From: Cycas panzhihuaensis
Lineage: Eukaryota; Cycadophyta
Reading direction: 5' to 3'
Assembly (NCBI GenBank): GCA_023213395.1
Contig: CM041465.1
Location: 63,371,741-63,435,740 of the forward strand
DNA: 64,000 nucleotides
Shown here: piece by piece, positions 34,158 to 46,401 of the stretch
Position numbering within the stretch: position 1 is the first letter of the stretch
Layout of the letters: each line of letters starts with the position of its first letter
Made by a program: the position numbers and the translations under genes
Notes under the pieces: model-generated
What the model was told of the DNA's origin: nothing
What the model saw: the letters and a program-made list of their open reading frames with translations, nothing else
Databases searched by the model: none

Positions 34158-36734
34158 TGTTTCCCAGCTACCGGGAATAGGTTTGAGATAGGTCGACTTA
34201 GGGAAGCTCAGGTATATACTTCTCACTTTCATCCTTGCTTTCACTTGGTCGAAGTGGCTTAGGGTATTGTTTGATACATGCTTGCCTGTCATTTGTGTGA
34301 TCGCATCGCTTTCTTGCCTGATCATGTTGTTTGTGCCTGCCACATATTGTTCAGCCTATGACGACCCACTGTGGGGCACTCCTCAGCAGGTCATACACCC
34401 CATATGGCACTCAGCTGCCCATAACACCTCCACAGCTCCTCAAACATCATTGTTGGTCACGATCCACAGTGACAATCTTGTCCCTACTTTGAATCTCATT
34501 CCAAGTGTGATAGGACCCCCCCCCAGAGACTCATTTTTCTCTTTTGGCCACTTATCACCCACATGGGCATGAGCTTCCAGCCTGCACAGCCTTTACACAC
34601 CTCTCTGATTGATTCTAGGCCCTGTTTCTGCCTTAATTTTGAGTTTCAGTCTTGCACCACTACAAACTTATCGGTACCATAAGGTTTATCGCAGTGCGAC
34701 TGTTTAACTTCATTTTTTTAAATAGCCATGGTAATTCCTACCCTTTTCGCAGAACTGCCACGTGGCATCCTCGCATACTCATCCCCTTTGTAACCCTAAA
34801 TGCTCGTTTAGGGTTAGGGTGAGTATAAAACCCAAAAACAAAGCCATTAGCTCATCTTCTTCATTCATTTTTTTGGCTCTACTCTAGCTCTCACTCTCCA
34901 ACTTTCATAGGATCTGCTCTTTAGCTCTGGTTCTCCTTCCACAGGATACCTGCTACATCTCAGGCCTTGCTCCAGCAGCTTTAGGCCCTCTTTTTATAGG
35001 TCTACATCATGGAAGAAGAATACTTATGGCATCTTAATAACTAGGATCTAAGATCTCAGATTTGTATCCACGTTTGCCTCCTCTCTAGCCCAGGCCTGAA
35101 AAGCCTATTTGGCATAGGCTTTTCCTCTTGATTTCAGGAATAATAGAGTTCCTTCCTTCTGTTGTAAGGTACCCCTTCCATGGTCCTTTAAGTTTCTTAT
35201 CTTTTTTTCTCTCTTGTATGAGCAGTGTTGGGTTATTTCCTTGCTCCTATCTTTGCATTCCATAGGAGCTTGCCTATTTCTCCTTATTTTACAGTGTTTC
35301 TCCTCTCTTTTCCTGTAAGCTTACTCCAAGGTGGCTATGCAAGAGGGCTACATAAGGATGGGTGAAGGGAGAAAGGCAGGATTAGTCCCCTTGTTGGCCT
35401 TCTCCCTAAGGGTCTTACCCTTCCCTTCCTTCCTCTTTCACTGCATGCCTCCCTTGGAGCTGGGCTAGGGATATTGAGAGTTTATTTCCAGGTCTGAAAT
35501 AGCATCGGCAGCCCTTACCACATTGGTTTCAGACCTGCACTTGTAGGTTTTGGGCATCACATAAGCCCCCAAACCTGTCCCGGTCAGTTTATGATCCTTA
35601 GCTTGTCCCAACCTGATGATTTGTTGCCTATAGCACTTTGCCTCTTGGGATTGTTAACACACCATTTTGTTGGTTTATTTCCTCCTTTGTTTGTCCCATA
35701 CAGCCATTACACTCTATTTTTTCCCCTTTTTAAGGCTGTGTGGAGGTACTTATGGGTGAGTTAGCCATACCGAGGTTATCTTGGTTACTATTTGGTGATG
35801 CTTTGGTTTGAATCTTGCTTGGAGTTTTTGGAGTAGAGTATAATATTTCTTTAGCTTGATTTATTATCTACTTCTTGTATTCATATATATATATATTAGG
35901 CATATTTGGCAGCCCCCTCTTCCGGGAGGGAGAAACTTTTATTTTGTGCTTGGCAGGTTTGCAGCAATGGAAGTGTGAAGGAGGCAAACTTCTTGACAGG
36001 TTAGTCTCTAGTTGGTAGTACTTTCATTTTCCTTTGCTGCTCTTTGTGTCACTTTGCTTTCACATGATTAGGGAAGGTAACGTAGCCCCTCGCGCGTTCA
36101 CAGTTACTATCACCGGCTAGCCTCTCACACGTGTGGCAAGTTCGAGTGGGTGAGTGTGTAAAGAGCAGAAGGTCGCAACATCCCAACCACACTTCTTTTC
36201 CAGGTATTCCTTATCTCCTTTTTTGTCCCTTTCCACAGTGTTTCTCTTATGCACACATCACATGCTAAAAACACATAGGAAATGAAAAGGGAAAGAACTC
36301 ATTCTTGCATTAACGAAACCTTTTTATAGTTGTTTATACCATGTGTAGATAGGATTTAGGTGTAAGCCACCCATTCCTTACATCCCATCCAGCCCATACG
36401 TAGAACATCATATCACACACACGTTTGCTCTCATGTTGCCTTCTTCCTCCCATGAGAAGACGTAACTTCTTAGAGTCCCTCTTCCTCTTCCTGGCCATCC
36501 AAAGGGTAGGAGGGCCTCTTCTTTTGGGATGACCCAAGGCCTCGCCTTGTGTCCTTTTCTGAAGATTGCCCTAAGGCAATTGGGCACCATCTGTGGGTCC
36601 CAAATCTATGCTCCGGTGCACGGACGCCCTGCGTGGTGTTCCTTCTTACTGATAAGGTCCTATTTATAGCTAACCACACCTTAGTTCGTTACACCCTTTG
36701 AAGCATAGAAGACCATCCCGTAGACGCGATTCCA
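34158..36734 (+). repeat. Tat-B 3' LTR
   Basis: 2577 bp, TGTTTCCCAGC to GATTCCA, then AGTGG. It keeps about 110 bp (34616-34728) that the 5' LTR has lost, including a GGTACC/GTGCGA block. In the last 149 bp I count 17 differences from the 5' LTR, all transitions. Confidence 0.97.
34666..34830 (+). promoter_or_regulatory. Tat-B 3' LTR U3 promoter module
   Basis: Fuller version of the module: TCGGTACCATAAGG and GCAGTGCGAC, CCATGGTAATTCC with its partially matched arm, CACGTGG, telobox palindrome at 34792-34815, and an intact TATAAAA at 34824-34830 nine bases further on. Counterparts exist in the Tat-C left LTR (52207-52365) and in the LTR at 61810 (62278-62459). Confidence 0.65.
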
Positions 36735-36739
36735 AGTGG

Positions 36740-39049
36740 CATATGTCTTTGTTCGGACAAGATAGATAGAAGAAAATAATAGGACTAGATTTGGGTCTAT
36801 AACGAGAGCTCCCTCAATAGAGAGGCTTTGACTTTAAAGTTACTAAAGAATGGGTGACCAGTAATGAAATTAATGAGTCCCCCACTGTGCATGTAAAAAA
36901 CTGACCTTTTAAATACTGAATGGAGTCAGTGGTTGGCTCTTGGGAGCCAAAAGATCAATCTTCATCATATATATTACACCTATTAAATCTTTATAATACA
37001 TGATAATGAGATGGCACTATCATAATTTAGGCTAACAATCCTTTCTCTTATTGGCTCTTAAATAGTAGTAGAGTCTCTCTTTCAATGCCATGTCCCTCTC
37101 ATAATGAAGGCTTGACTAAGAACCAAAAGGATGGACATAGAAAACACTATCTTACCAAAATAATGGTGATGAATAATCATGTTTGTTGTGGTTCTTAGTT
37201 CATATTAATAGGCTTTTATAGGCTCTATCTATGATATGGGAGAATTCAAAGGTCAATTATATTAAAATTAACCATGTTGCCTGCTATATTAAAGGGTTAA
37301 AATGAAATTTCATATGCCCCAAAAGAACACAAAGGATCAAAGAACAAGATAAACAAAGGTGGCTCATTCGAGGATGAAAGATCCACCTCTTTAAGTTCCT
37401 TTTAAGGCTATGAAAATAGTGAGTTGATCATAGAGTTATTGGATTCTGTAAATCCCCCCTATTCAATAAAGAAATGAATAAATGGACGAGCTAAGATCCT
37501 CACTAGGAGAGAGAGACCTTAACCATCATATATAAAATATATAGTTTCCCCCCTATATCTAGAAAATTAAAGAGTGGTAGGTTACCTTTTATAAATATAT
37601 AGCGTTTACCACTAGGCCTTATTATTCTTCAAATATATAAGAGTTCCAAAGTGCCCATCTTATTAGAATCTTCGTGAATCCCTAGATAAATAAGAGTAAG
37701 ATCATTAGCCCCCAATAAAAAAGGAGTAGAGTTACTCACCTTTCCATCCCCCTGTGGATAGGGATTATGAAAAGAAGTTATAGTTTGATGGTTAGAGCAT
37801 ATGTGAAAAGCTAAGATCCTGACCCCATTCCAATAGAGATAGTTGGTAATAGATATTTCAATATTAACAGGCTCAACAATTATTAGATCTAATTATATCT
37901 CTTTTAACCTATTTATAAACATTTTCATATTTTCTCTATTTAGGTTCCTCTTTGCCTTTCATCATTAGGTCTATTCATTGGCAAGTTTATTTTTGTTCTT
38001 CATCATTTTGATTTTATGCATAGAAAGAGTGAGAATACTTCAATTTAGGTTGATAAGCCCTTACCTAAGCATTGATCTATCATGAAATCCATGTATTTAT
38101 GTTTGTGACTTTGTGATAAGTTATCAAGAAAGCTTGGCCTATCTCTTTAAGGAGATAGAAGTTATGATCTTGTTCATTCCTATGAAGACCAATGTTCAGT
38201 CATCAGATTGACCCCGTATCTTATAGCTACTATTGCTCCTATTAATTAATATGGGAATCCCCATAAATGAGAGAATCTTCATCACCCCATTCAATGAGAA
38301 AGATGTAGTAAGGTTCTTAGAGATTATATATCTTATAGTTAGAAGTAGAGAATAGGCATATACTTTTAAGGGTTTATAACCAAAAGTAGGTGACTTCTAC
38401 CCCTCCTTACCACCATTGAGCTCCGAACATGGGTAAATATTTATGAAGGATTCTTAGGCCAAGGTTGTTACTTAATTTTGATTGATTTTGAGTTAGATCC
38501 TTTCCCTTTTCCTCCATTGAATGAATCTTTTCTCTCGAATTATCATGCAACCATTATCCAGAAGAGTATGTGTTCATTAGAAAGGGAAAATTGGCAAAGA
38601 TGGCAAGCACCCATAATAGTTTATGCTGGCACCTAACATTAGTTATAGTTAAGTGAAAAGGTGGGGAAGCCTGCTAATAAATTATTGTTAAATTAATTCC
38701 TACTGACTAACTTGATGAACCACCCAGATCCCAAGATCCGTAATATAACATGCTTTCACCATGTTTTATTGTTTTTATACCTTAGAGATTATGAAGCATT
38801 GGTAGGCCTTAGAAGAACACTTGATTAAGAACTAAGTGATAGCATGCTTCTAGCTTATAGAAGGGTTTCTCCAAAAAGAACCTTTATCTTCATGTGAAGT
38901 TTTGAATCCCTCTATAATGGTGAGATTTCCTCCTCACTTATATTATCTCTTTACCTTCCAATCTTTTTTCCACAAATCTTATTTATCCTTAAATATGTAT
39001 CTCAATGGGTATGTCTCACTTTAAGTGTTTATTCAAATTAATTCTTCTC
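36740..39049. other. Spacer between Tat-B and R1 copy 2, nothing recognised
   Basis: AT-rich sequence without a recognisable gene or domain. Several stretches of CCCCCTA/AATAAA type recur. It could be the interior of an old element, but I see no LTR, primer site or pol motif. Confidence 0.4.
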
Positions 39050-40023
39050 TCATCATAAATTAATTGTCTAATACATGTGGTCTATTTGAATAGTGCTCTC
39101 TCCTAACTCACTCAACTGATGCAATATTGGCCCCTTCGAAACCTTTGTATTTGAGGTGTGAAGCTTTTTCTTATGGAGAAAGAGTTCACTAAAGAAAAGA
39201 GCAATACATATTTGGTCTACATAAGATATTAAGATTAACAAAGGACTCTTAGAGATTATAAACAAATGATAATATCTACCCCTTGATCTTCTATTAAAAT
39301 GGTCATTAAAATATATATATTCTTTGGTCTTAGGCTCAAATGAATAGAATCTATAAATGCACTCAATCTTAGCCACAAGATGATTTATTTCTAATGATTT
39401 CATAGTAATAGACCCTAATTTATTGCATCAAAGTTTTCAATCCATGCGACATATGAAGAGGAATATACCCAAGTGGAACAATGTTGTCATCAAAAGATAT
39501 AGTTAAATCCACTAGTTGGGGATGTCCAAGTGATCTGAAAGAATTCCAGATAAATCTATTATATGATATCTTTGTTAATCTCTCTATTTGAAAGATTAAA
39601 ATTTAAGTTATCAAGGGAGATTCACACATGAAAACATTTATTAATAAAAATATTTAGTAATCTATAATAAGTTACAAATTTCACCATACCACCATATACA
39701 TCTATTATTGAGATTGGCTTGAGCTATGCCATGTTAAGAGTGAAGGGTAAAACATGGACATCTTCTTCTCCCTATGTAAAAATATGCCATACATTTAACC
39801 TTGTGTATATCGGTGGCAATCCCAAAGATGGATGCTCTTATAAGATGGTGCATCCTAATCTTTTCTTATATAATAGAATGAGGAATAATAATTTTACATT
39901 AGATGTTCCTAGACATCATAATAGTTTACACTTTTTTAATTTGGATCCAATCTTCTAAGGATAAACTAACAACATACCTTGGCACTAATAAGGACATATA
40001 GGCTTAGTGAAAGTACTAAAAAC
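39050..40023. repeat. R1 repeat, copy 2, left part
   Basis: Aligns with 11363-12337. It ends with AAAAC, the target duplication of Copia-C, and resumes at 47352. Contains the conserved minus-strand ORF 39068-39403 (111 codons, no known family). Confidence 0.85.
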
Positions 40024-40470
40024 TGTAGAAAAGTAGGCACATGTATAATGTCATCACAGGATCTCATAATAAGCAAATACAGGCAACAACATGACACAGC
40101 ACATATACATCAAATTGATAGGTGGAAAACCCCTTCTAGGGAAGAAAAACCACCTCTTAAAGTTGTAATTTTATTAAGAAAAGTGAGAAACAGAAAACCA
40201 TTTACAGAAACCACCTAACCATCAAACCAACCTTGGAAAAGGCATTTAGATATCCCTCTTAGATTCTCTGAACCATCTCCTTGAATCTAGAAGAAGAATT
40301 TATATTACGAAAGGTTTATTGAAATGCAGATGCACATTTCAACCACCTTCCACATAAGATACTTAATAAATACTAAACTTAAACATTAGAATAACTTAAA
40401 TACAAATTTAGACATGTGACATAAATAAGAACTTATAAAGAATATAAAAGTTATATTAATATTCCTAACA
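40024..40470 (-). repeat. Copia-C 3' LTR (left)
   Basis: 447 bp, plus-strand TGTAGAAAAGTAGG to CCTAACA, paired with 46904-47351. Confidence 0.96.
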
Positions 40471-40553
40471 TCCCCCTTTCATGTAAATTTTTATGCTATA
40501 GAAAAAGAAGGTCTTTATCACGGTAATCCCCCTTTGATGGAGACTTCTTTTAT

Positions 40554-42011
40554 CTACAACAAATCTTGGAGATTTAGAAACTTTACTTTAGTTAAAGACT
40601 TTGTAAGTATATCAGTAATCTGTAGATTTGTTGGACAATAAGATAAGGAAACAAAATTATCAGTAACAAGATTTCGAATAAAATGTTGATGTAATTCTAT
40701 ATGTTTAGTCCTAGAATATGAAACTGGATTAGTAACAATAGCAATTGCACCATGATTATCAACTTTAAGTTCAATGGAAGAGTTTAGAGATAGACCAATT
40801 TCATTTAGTAGAGATTTAATCCAAAGTGCTTCTTTGTTGGCTTCAACAAGTCTGCGATATTCATCTTCGGTCGTTGATAAAGCTAATGCCTGCATTTTCT
40901 TACTAGACTAAGTAATAGGTGAGGAATCTATAAAAAATATATAACCTGATGTAGATTTTTTATTATTTATATCATCTGCCTAGTCTGAATCAATATATCC
41001 AGTTAAAGTTAGAGGTTTATTGCAAAAATTATAAGTTAAACTATAAAAAACAGTATCCTTTAGATATCGTAAGATATGTTTAGCTACTTTCCAATGAGAT
41101 TCATGTTGTCATTGCATATAATGTGAACATAAGGTAACAGCATAGGAAATGTCAGGGTGAGTGTGAGTTAAATAAATAAGACTACCAATTAGTTATCTAT
41201 ATAATATAGGGTCACATAAAGGTGATGAATAATCAGTAAATAGTTTGACTCTTGATTGTAACAGATTAGATACGGGTTTATCATTTTCTATGTTAAACCA
41301 CTGAATTAAGTCTAGAATATACTTAGGTTGAGATATAGTTGTGTTTAAATGATGTTGATGAATTTGTAAATCAAGAAAGTAATGTAGTATACCTAAATCA
41401 GTCATTTCAAATTTGTTTATTAAAGTAGATTTTAAATGATGAATATTATTAGTTGATGATCCAGTAATGATAATGTTATCAACATAAAGGATTAGAATAG
41501 TAAGATTTTTATTTTCATGTTTAAAATAAAGATTTGGATCACTAATACATCTAGTGTATCCAATGTGTATTAAATAATCATCTACTTTAGTATACCAAGC
41601 TCGAGGAGCTTGTTTTAAACCCTAAATGGATTTCTTAAGTTTACAGACTAAATTATGATTTTCAATAAAGCTAGGTGGTTAAGACATGTAGATCTCTTCT
41701 TTGAGATCACCGTTCAAGAAAGCACTCTTGACATCTATTTGGTGGATTTCCCAAACAAACTTGGCTGCTAGAGCAATAATTATTTTAATTGTGTTCATCT
41801 TTGAAATAGGGGCAAAGGTTTCATTATGATCTATGCCATCTATTTGTGAAAATCCTTTTACAACTAAGCAAGCTTTATATTTTTGAACTGCGCCTATTGA
41901 GTTATGTTTTATTCTATAGACCCATTTACAGTCAACTATATTTTTCCCAGGTGGGAGAGGAAGGAGATCCCAAGTTAAATTTTTAATTAAAGCATCAAAT
42001 TCAGTTTGCAT
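40554..42011 (-). pseudogene. Copia-C reverse transcriptase and RNase H
   Basis: RT starts MQTEFDALIKNLTWDL (42011) and runs through KGFSQIDGIDHNETFAP and DVKSAFLNGDLKEEIYM. The catalytic box near 41475-41490 reads Y-V-D-N, so the second Asp is lost (GAT to AAT). RNase H (40960-40554) has STSGYIFF, QALALSTTEDEYRRLVEAN, ELKVDNHGAIAIVTN and SRTKHIELHQHFI. Fewer stops than Copia-B. The catalytic change alone predicts no DNA synthesis by this copy. Confidence 0.92.
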
Positions 42012-42287
42012 AGTGTCCTGCCATACAGGATTATTATTAGCTTATTTAAATGGTCTGGGATCATTATTGTCCATTATTTTTTCTATTAAGGTAAAGTTAG
42101 CATGTAGTTTTTGGGCACGTATTCATCTGGTATCTGTAGGATTACCTACATCAGATCTAACATCAGCAAGCATTTTTGTTGCCCAAATAAGTTGCTTGTT
42201 AAGAACTGTACCTAAATGTGTAGGTTGTTTTGTTGAACTAGTTTGAGAGGAGGAATCTATTCCATTAGATTTAGATAGAGTCTAATT

Positions 42288-43700
42288 TCAGACTTGAGTT
42301 GATAAGGATTCTATAACTTCTGGATCAACTTGTTTGTCAGAGGGGTTAACCAAATAAGTGTTGGTTAATAAACTTTCAACGGGAAATTCTACATAAGTAG
42401 ATATTAAAGAAGATCCTTCTTCATCAAATATTACGTCATGTAAAATAGAAATTTGATGCGTGACTGGATCCAGGAGTATATAAGCTTTACTCTCTTCATT
42501 GTATCCAACGAAGATGTATTTTTGACTTTTTGGGTCTAATTTTTTGTGTTTTTCTTTAGGGATATGTCCCCACGCAATACTGCTAAAGATTCCTAAATGA
42601 TTGACAAATGGTTTTCTTCTAGACCATTTTTGGTCTAGAGTAATGTGATGTAGACTTTTGCTAAGTAAACAATTTAATAAATAGTTAGAGTAGTTAATTG
42701 CTTTTGCCCATAATTTTAGATCTAGATTTTTTACGTGTAACATGGAACGAGTCATCACAATAAGAGTACGGTTCTTGCATTCAGTAACACTGTTTTGATG
42801 AGGAGTGTATGCAACATAATGTTAGAACAGAATTCTATGTGATTTATAGAAAGAAGTGAATTTTCCACTTAAATATTCCTTTGTATTATCAGATCGAAAA
42901 TTTTTAATTTTTGAATTTGATTGATTTTCAACTAACATTTTGTATTCAATGAAAATGTCAAACACTTGACTACGTATTTTAAGCATGTAAACCCAACATT
43001 TTCTTAAATAATCATCAATAAATGTAACAAAATAATGAGAACCAAAGTATGATATTACATGAAAAGGACCACATATGTTAGAGTGAACAAGTTCAAGTGG
43101 AACAGTCTCTCTGAATTATGTTTTATATGAGAATGGATCCATGTATTGCTTGCCTGTCACACAGGCTTCACAAACACCATAAATAATGTTTAAGGATGGA
43201 AGACCATGAACCATTTCATGTTATTTTAGATATTGCAGTTTTCCATAACTTGTATGGCCAAATCATACATGCCAAAGTTTACTGACTGAGTCAGATTTGG
43301 TAATAAAGATACTAAAAGGTTTTGTTTTGTTATTTTGTAGACTTATTAAACTATAGAGACTTATGTTATGATCAATAGGTCCTGAGGCAATATGTCTAAA
43401 TTTATTTAATGGATCCTTAATGATAAATTTATTTTTCCAGAATTTGGCGACAAGGTCTTTCTAGCAGATTTGATAGACAGAAAGTGGGTTTGGTAATAAA
43501 CCAAGTATGTAAAAGATGTCCTTTATTGGTCCATCCTTTAAGGTAACATCACCTAATCCTTTGGCTTTAAGTTAGGTTCCACTTCTAAAAGAAATCTCTT
43601 CTTCAAATTTTATTTCAGATTGATAAGTCATTAAATTTTTCTGGTATCCTATCATGTGATGGGATGCACCAGAATCAAGGATCTACTGTGGTGGTTAATT
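42288..43700 (-). pseudogene. Copia-C protease and integrase
   Basis: Protease box LDSGASHHMIGY (about 43690-43655) is intact. Integrase has the HHCC finger (W-H-V-W-F-G-H, then C-E-A-C), core HSNICGP (first catalytic Asp changed to Asn), FRSDNTKEY (second Asp kept) and SVTECKNRTL (Glu kept). The last open part, 42758-42288, holds LDLKLWAKAINYSNYLLN, KKLDPKSQKYIFVGY and DVIFDEEGS. It is broken by a few stops upstream. Confidence 0.9.
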
Positions 43701-43799
43701 TGTAGGGGCAACAAACGCAAAAGTTGTTACTGCTAAATAACGATAATGAGTTTGTCAATTTTGAGGTCGTGATTAAAGATAGGATTAAGGTCAATTTTT

Positions 43800-44747
43800 T
43801 AATCCCTTGGATGCTTTCCATGCTTCTAAAGCTATTCTACTTCTACAGACATCAATAGTATGGCTTTTTTTATGATAATAGGCACAACTAGTGTTTTGAG
43901 AAAGAGTTACATTGTTCCTATTATGAAATGACTGATTAGAAATATTCTGGTGTTTAGTTACACTAGAATACTTAACATTATTTTGAGAATTGGATTGTGA
44001 ACCTCTATCAGGTTTCTAAAAATTTGGTTTACTATAAAAATTATTCTATTGTTTGCTTTTAAGTTGTGTCTTAGTTTTGGAAAACAAAACCTGTAAAGGA
44101 TCTTTTAATGTGCCTATTTAAATTAACATTATTTGATGTTCAATTAGCTGGTTTGTCAACTAATTGAATGTTATAGGAGTGCCACCAGCTTATTGTTTAG
44201 AAGTTTTTAAGAGATTAAATTATTTTGGTAACTTGTTTACTGCAAGACATACGAGTGTATCATCGTCTCTAGCATGTATGATTATTTTTTTAGTATCACC
44301 ATCTTTAATTTTGGATTTGATACAGTTTCCTAGATCTTTATTAATTAATTAAATTTTACTTTAAAAATCCTTAACATTGGAAAAATCATCAAAAGTAAGG
44401 TTATATAATTGTTATTCTAAGACAACCACTTGATGTGTATCGACCTTGTCATATTTATCTTGCAAAGTTTTCTAGACAATAGCCAAGTCATCTGTTTCAG
44501 AAAATTGCCGACTAATTTCTAGTGAAAGTGAGTTTAATATGGTGCCTAAGGCTACATCTGAGTTCATCAAATATACCATATAACTCTCTGTAGCATCTTC
44601 TTTTACTTTTTAAAATTCACCTATCACATATCGCCATATCTTTTGCTGTTTAAGCTAATGAGATATGTAATTCCTCCAGTAGGCATAGTTTGAGCTGGTT
44701 AACACTGGAATTGGAATGCAGTTGGTTGTTCCTAGCATTAATGCCAT
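43800..44747 (-). pseudogene. Copia-C gag
   Basis: Starts M-A-L-M-L-G-T-T-N at 44747, with the typical gag opening (VLTSSNYAYWRNYI). Continues with ISRQFSETDDL, LQDKYDKVDTHQVVVLE and a zinc knuckle (about 43880-43835: C-A-Y-Y-H-K-K-S-H-T-I-D-V-C; second Cys changed to Tyr). Several stops. The same protein is recognisable in Copia-B at 17640-18500. Confidence 0.85.
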
Positions 44748-45932
44748 ATTGGGAGTTATAAGGTTTGATTGAAGATTGAAGAATATGAAGGTGGTTGAAA
44801 AAATAATCACTTAATAAAAATACTAATCATCATATTAATATTTTAACAGGTATAATTCAAGAAAGCATTATAGTATGCATTACTTGCTCTTAAAGAAAAA
44901 GTCGCATGTTTTCAGGCAGATAGTTTCCTTTGAATTGAAAAACAAACAACCTCTTAAAAAATCCTCTTAAACAGTCCCTTTTTGAAAAAAGTTCCCCCTT
45001 AATTTGAGAAATAAATAGTCCCCCTTAAGTGTTTAAGTTTGAAATGATTATATGTTACATTAATTTGACAATAATTTTGAAGATATAAAATTGATTTACA
45101 AAATAAAATATGAAAAGTGTTAATCATTTTTAATTAATTAAACTTTATTTTTAAAAAAATATAAATGCGTATAAAATATATTCAATGATCTCCATAGATA
45201 ACTCTCAGAAAACTACACTTTATTTTAGCTAAGAAACTAAGAAATAATATTTTCCTTGCCTAAGTTAATTAGGCTTTGTTAATAGTATATATATATATAT
45301 ATATACATATGTATAACCTTTGAATAAATGTTTGATAGGTAATGTATATCTTATATATGACAAAGTAAGTTAAAATATTAGGTGAGAAGAGGGGGAATTT
45401 GTGCAATCTATAGAATCATAATTAGAGTAGAATAGTAAGATATGTACTTATACAATGCCTATACTAGAATAAGTGACCTAAAACATGGATTAAATAAAAA
45501 ATTTTACTAATCTCATATGGGGCTTAATTATAAAAAATGTAAGGGAGGGCTAATTATAATAATCAATATAAAAGGGGGGGGTTAAAAAAAAGTATTAAAA
45601 CATTGACTTAATGAAGGGAGGGTTTAGATTAATATTATAAATGTGGTGGGGGGGTTAAGTTATAAATCAAGCTCATTAATTTTAGGTACTAAAGGGGAAG
45701 ATTATGAATTTTATTTGTAAGTATAGGTTTATTAAGGTAAAAGGGGTTTTGATTAATTTATTAATGTGATAAGGGGGGGGGGGGTGGCATTAAGGTTTAT
45801 TAAATTAAAAAAAAAAAAAAGGAAATTGTAAAACTAACTTAGCGGACCTGACAAATTTTAGAATTTTGTAAAATAAAAATAAAACGAAATATGAAATTGG
45901 GTCCGTTAAGGTTTAGGATTAGAAACCCTTAC
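44748..45932 (-). other. Copia-C leader, AT-rich part with G-run cluster
   Basis: No coding signs. 45540-45790 on the plus strand carries seven runs of G (GGGAGGG, eight Gs, GGGAGGG, GGTGGGGGGG, four Gs, four Gs, twelve Gs) spaced about 30-55 bp in AT-rich DNA. A TA run is at 45285-45305 and a 14-base A run near 45810-45825. On the minus strand (the element's sense) this is a C-rich pyrimidine pattern. Confidence 0.6.
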
Positions 45933-46100
45933 CTGGTATTGCGATGGCATGGCGGCGGCACTCCTTGCAAGTCTACTTTATGGCTTTTATGATCCAAAGA
46001 ATGGAGGAGTTCCTTGCAGGTCTGCTTTGTGGCTTCTACGATCCAAAGAACAAAGGAAATGATAGCTAGAGAAGTAACGGAGAAACAACTACTTTCATCT
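45933..46100 (-). other. Exon-like start with splice donor and 50-bp duplication in the Copia-C leader
   Basis: On the minus strand, GCCGCCGCC precedes ATG (45950) and five codons later CAG is followed by GTAAGG (donor GT at 45932-45931). Upstream, a 50-bp unit is tandemly duplicated (CCTTGCAAGTCTAC at 45962, CCTTGCAGGTCTGC at 46012). This resembles a host 5' exon with a strong initiation context, in the same direction as the element. The host gene is not recognised. Confidence 0.35.
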
Positions 46101-46227
46101 AGCATGGAGGACCTGTTTTGTTCTTTTAACCACCTTAATATCCATGGTTCTTCCCTTCTTCAATGATGTCATGGGGATTCTAGGAGTGCTGGTATTCTTT
46201 CCCCTATCAATTTACTTTCCCACCTAA

Positions 46228-46401
46228 ATGTATATGGCTCAGCACAAGATTCCCAGGTGGACCCTCAAGTGGACGACTCTCTATATTATGACCGTAGTGT
46301 ATCTTGTTGTATCATCAGCTGCACTGGTTGGATCCATTGTAGGGGTGGTAAATATCCTGAAACAGTACACCCCTTTAAGACCAAGTACTACGACCATTTA
46401 G
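46228..46401 (+). other. Coding-like fragment with a transmembrane helix, antisense in Copia-C
   Basis: 57 codons, M-Y-M-A-Q-H-K then a hydrophobic stretch at about residues 17-46 (VVYLVVSSAALVGSIVGVV) and a basic/polar end KQYTPLRPS, ending in TAG. The composition is that of a real membrane protein exon and unlike the AT-rich retroelement around it. Family not recognised. It lies on the same strand as the Rab GDI piece about 280 bp away. Confidence 0.4.

Larger units (their letters stand above)
25055..36734 (+). mobile_element. Tat-B: complete Ty3/gypsy derivative lacking RT, RNase H and integrase
   Basis: Two long LTRs (25055-27491, 34158-36734) begin TGTTTCC and end GATTCCA, flanked by a perfect AGTGG target duplication (25050-25054, 36735-36739). 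Interior order: gag, protease, short linker, spacer, antisense ORF, additional RNase H, polypurine tract. Compared with Tat-C, the whole RT-RNase H-integrase block (about 58.3-61.26 kb there) is absent: similarity stops after about 31113 and resumes near 31430. An extra RNase H plus antisense gene after pol is typical of Tat-lineage elements. Whether the deletion preceded the insertion cannot be told from the target duplication alone. Confidence 0.95.
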
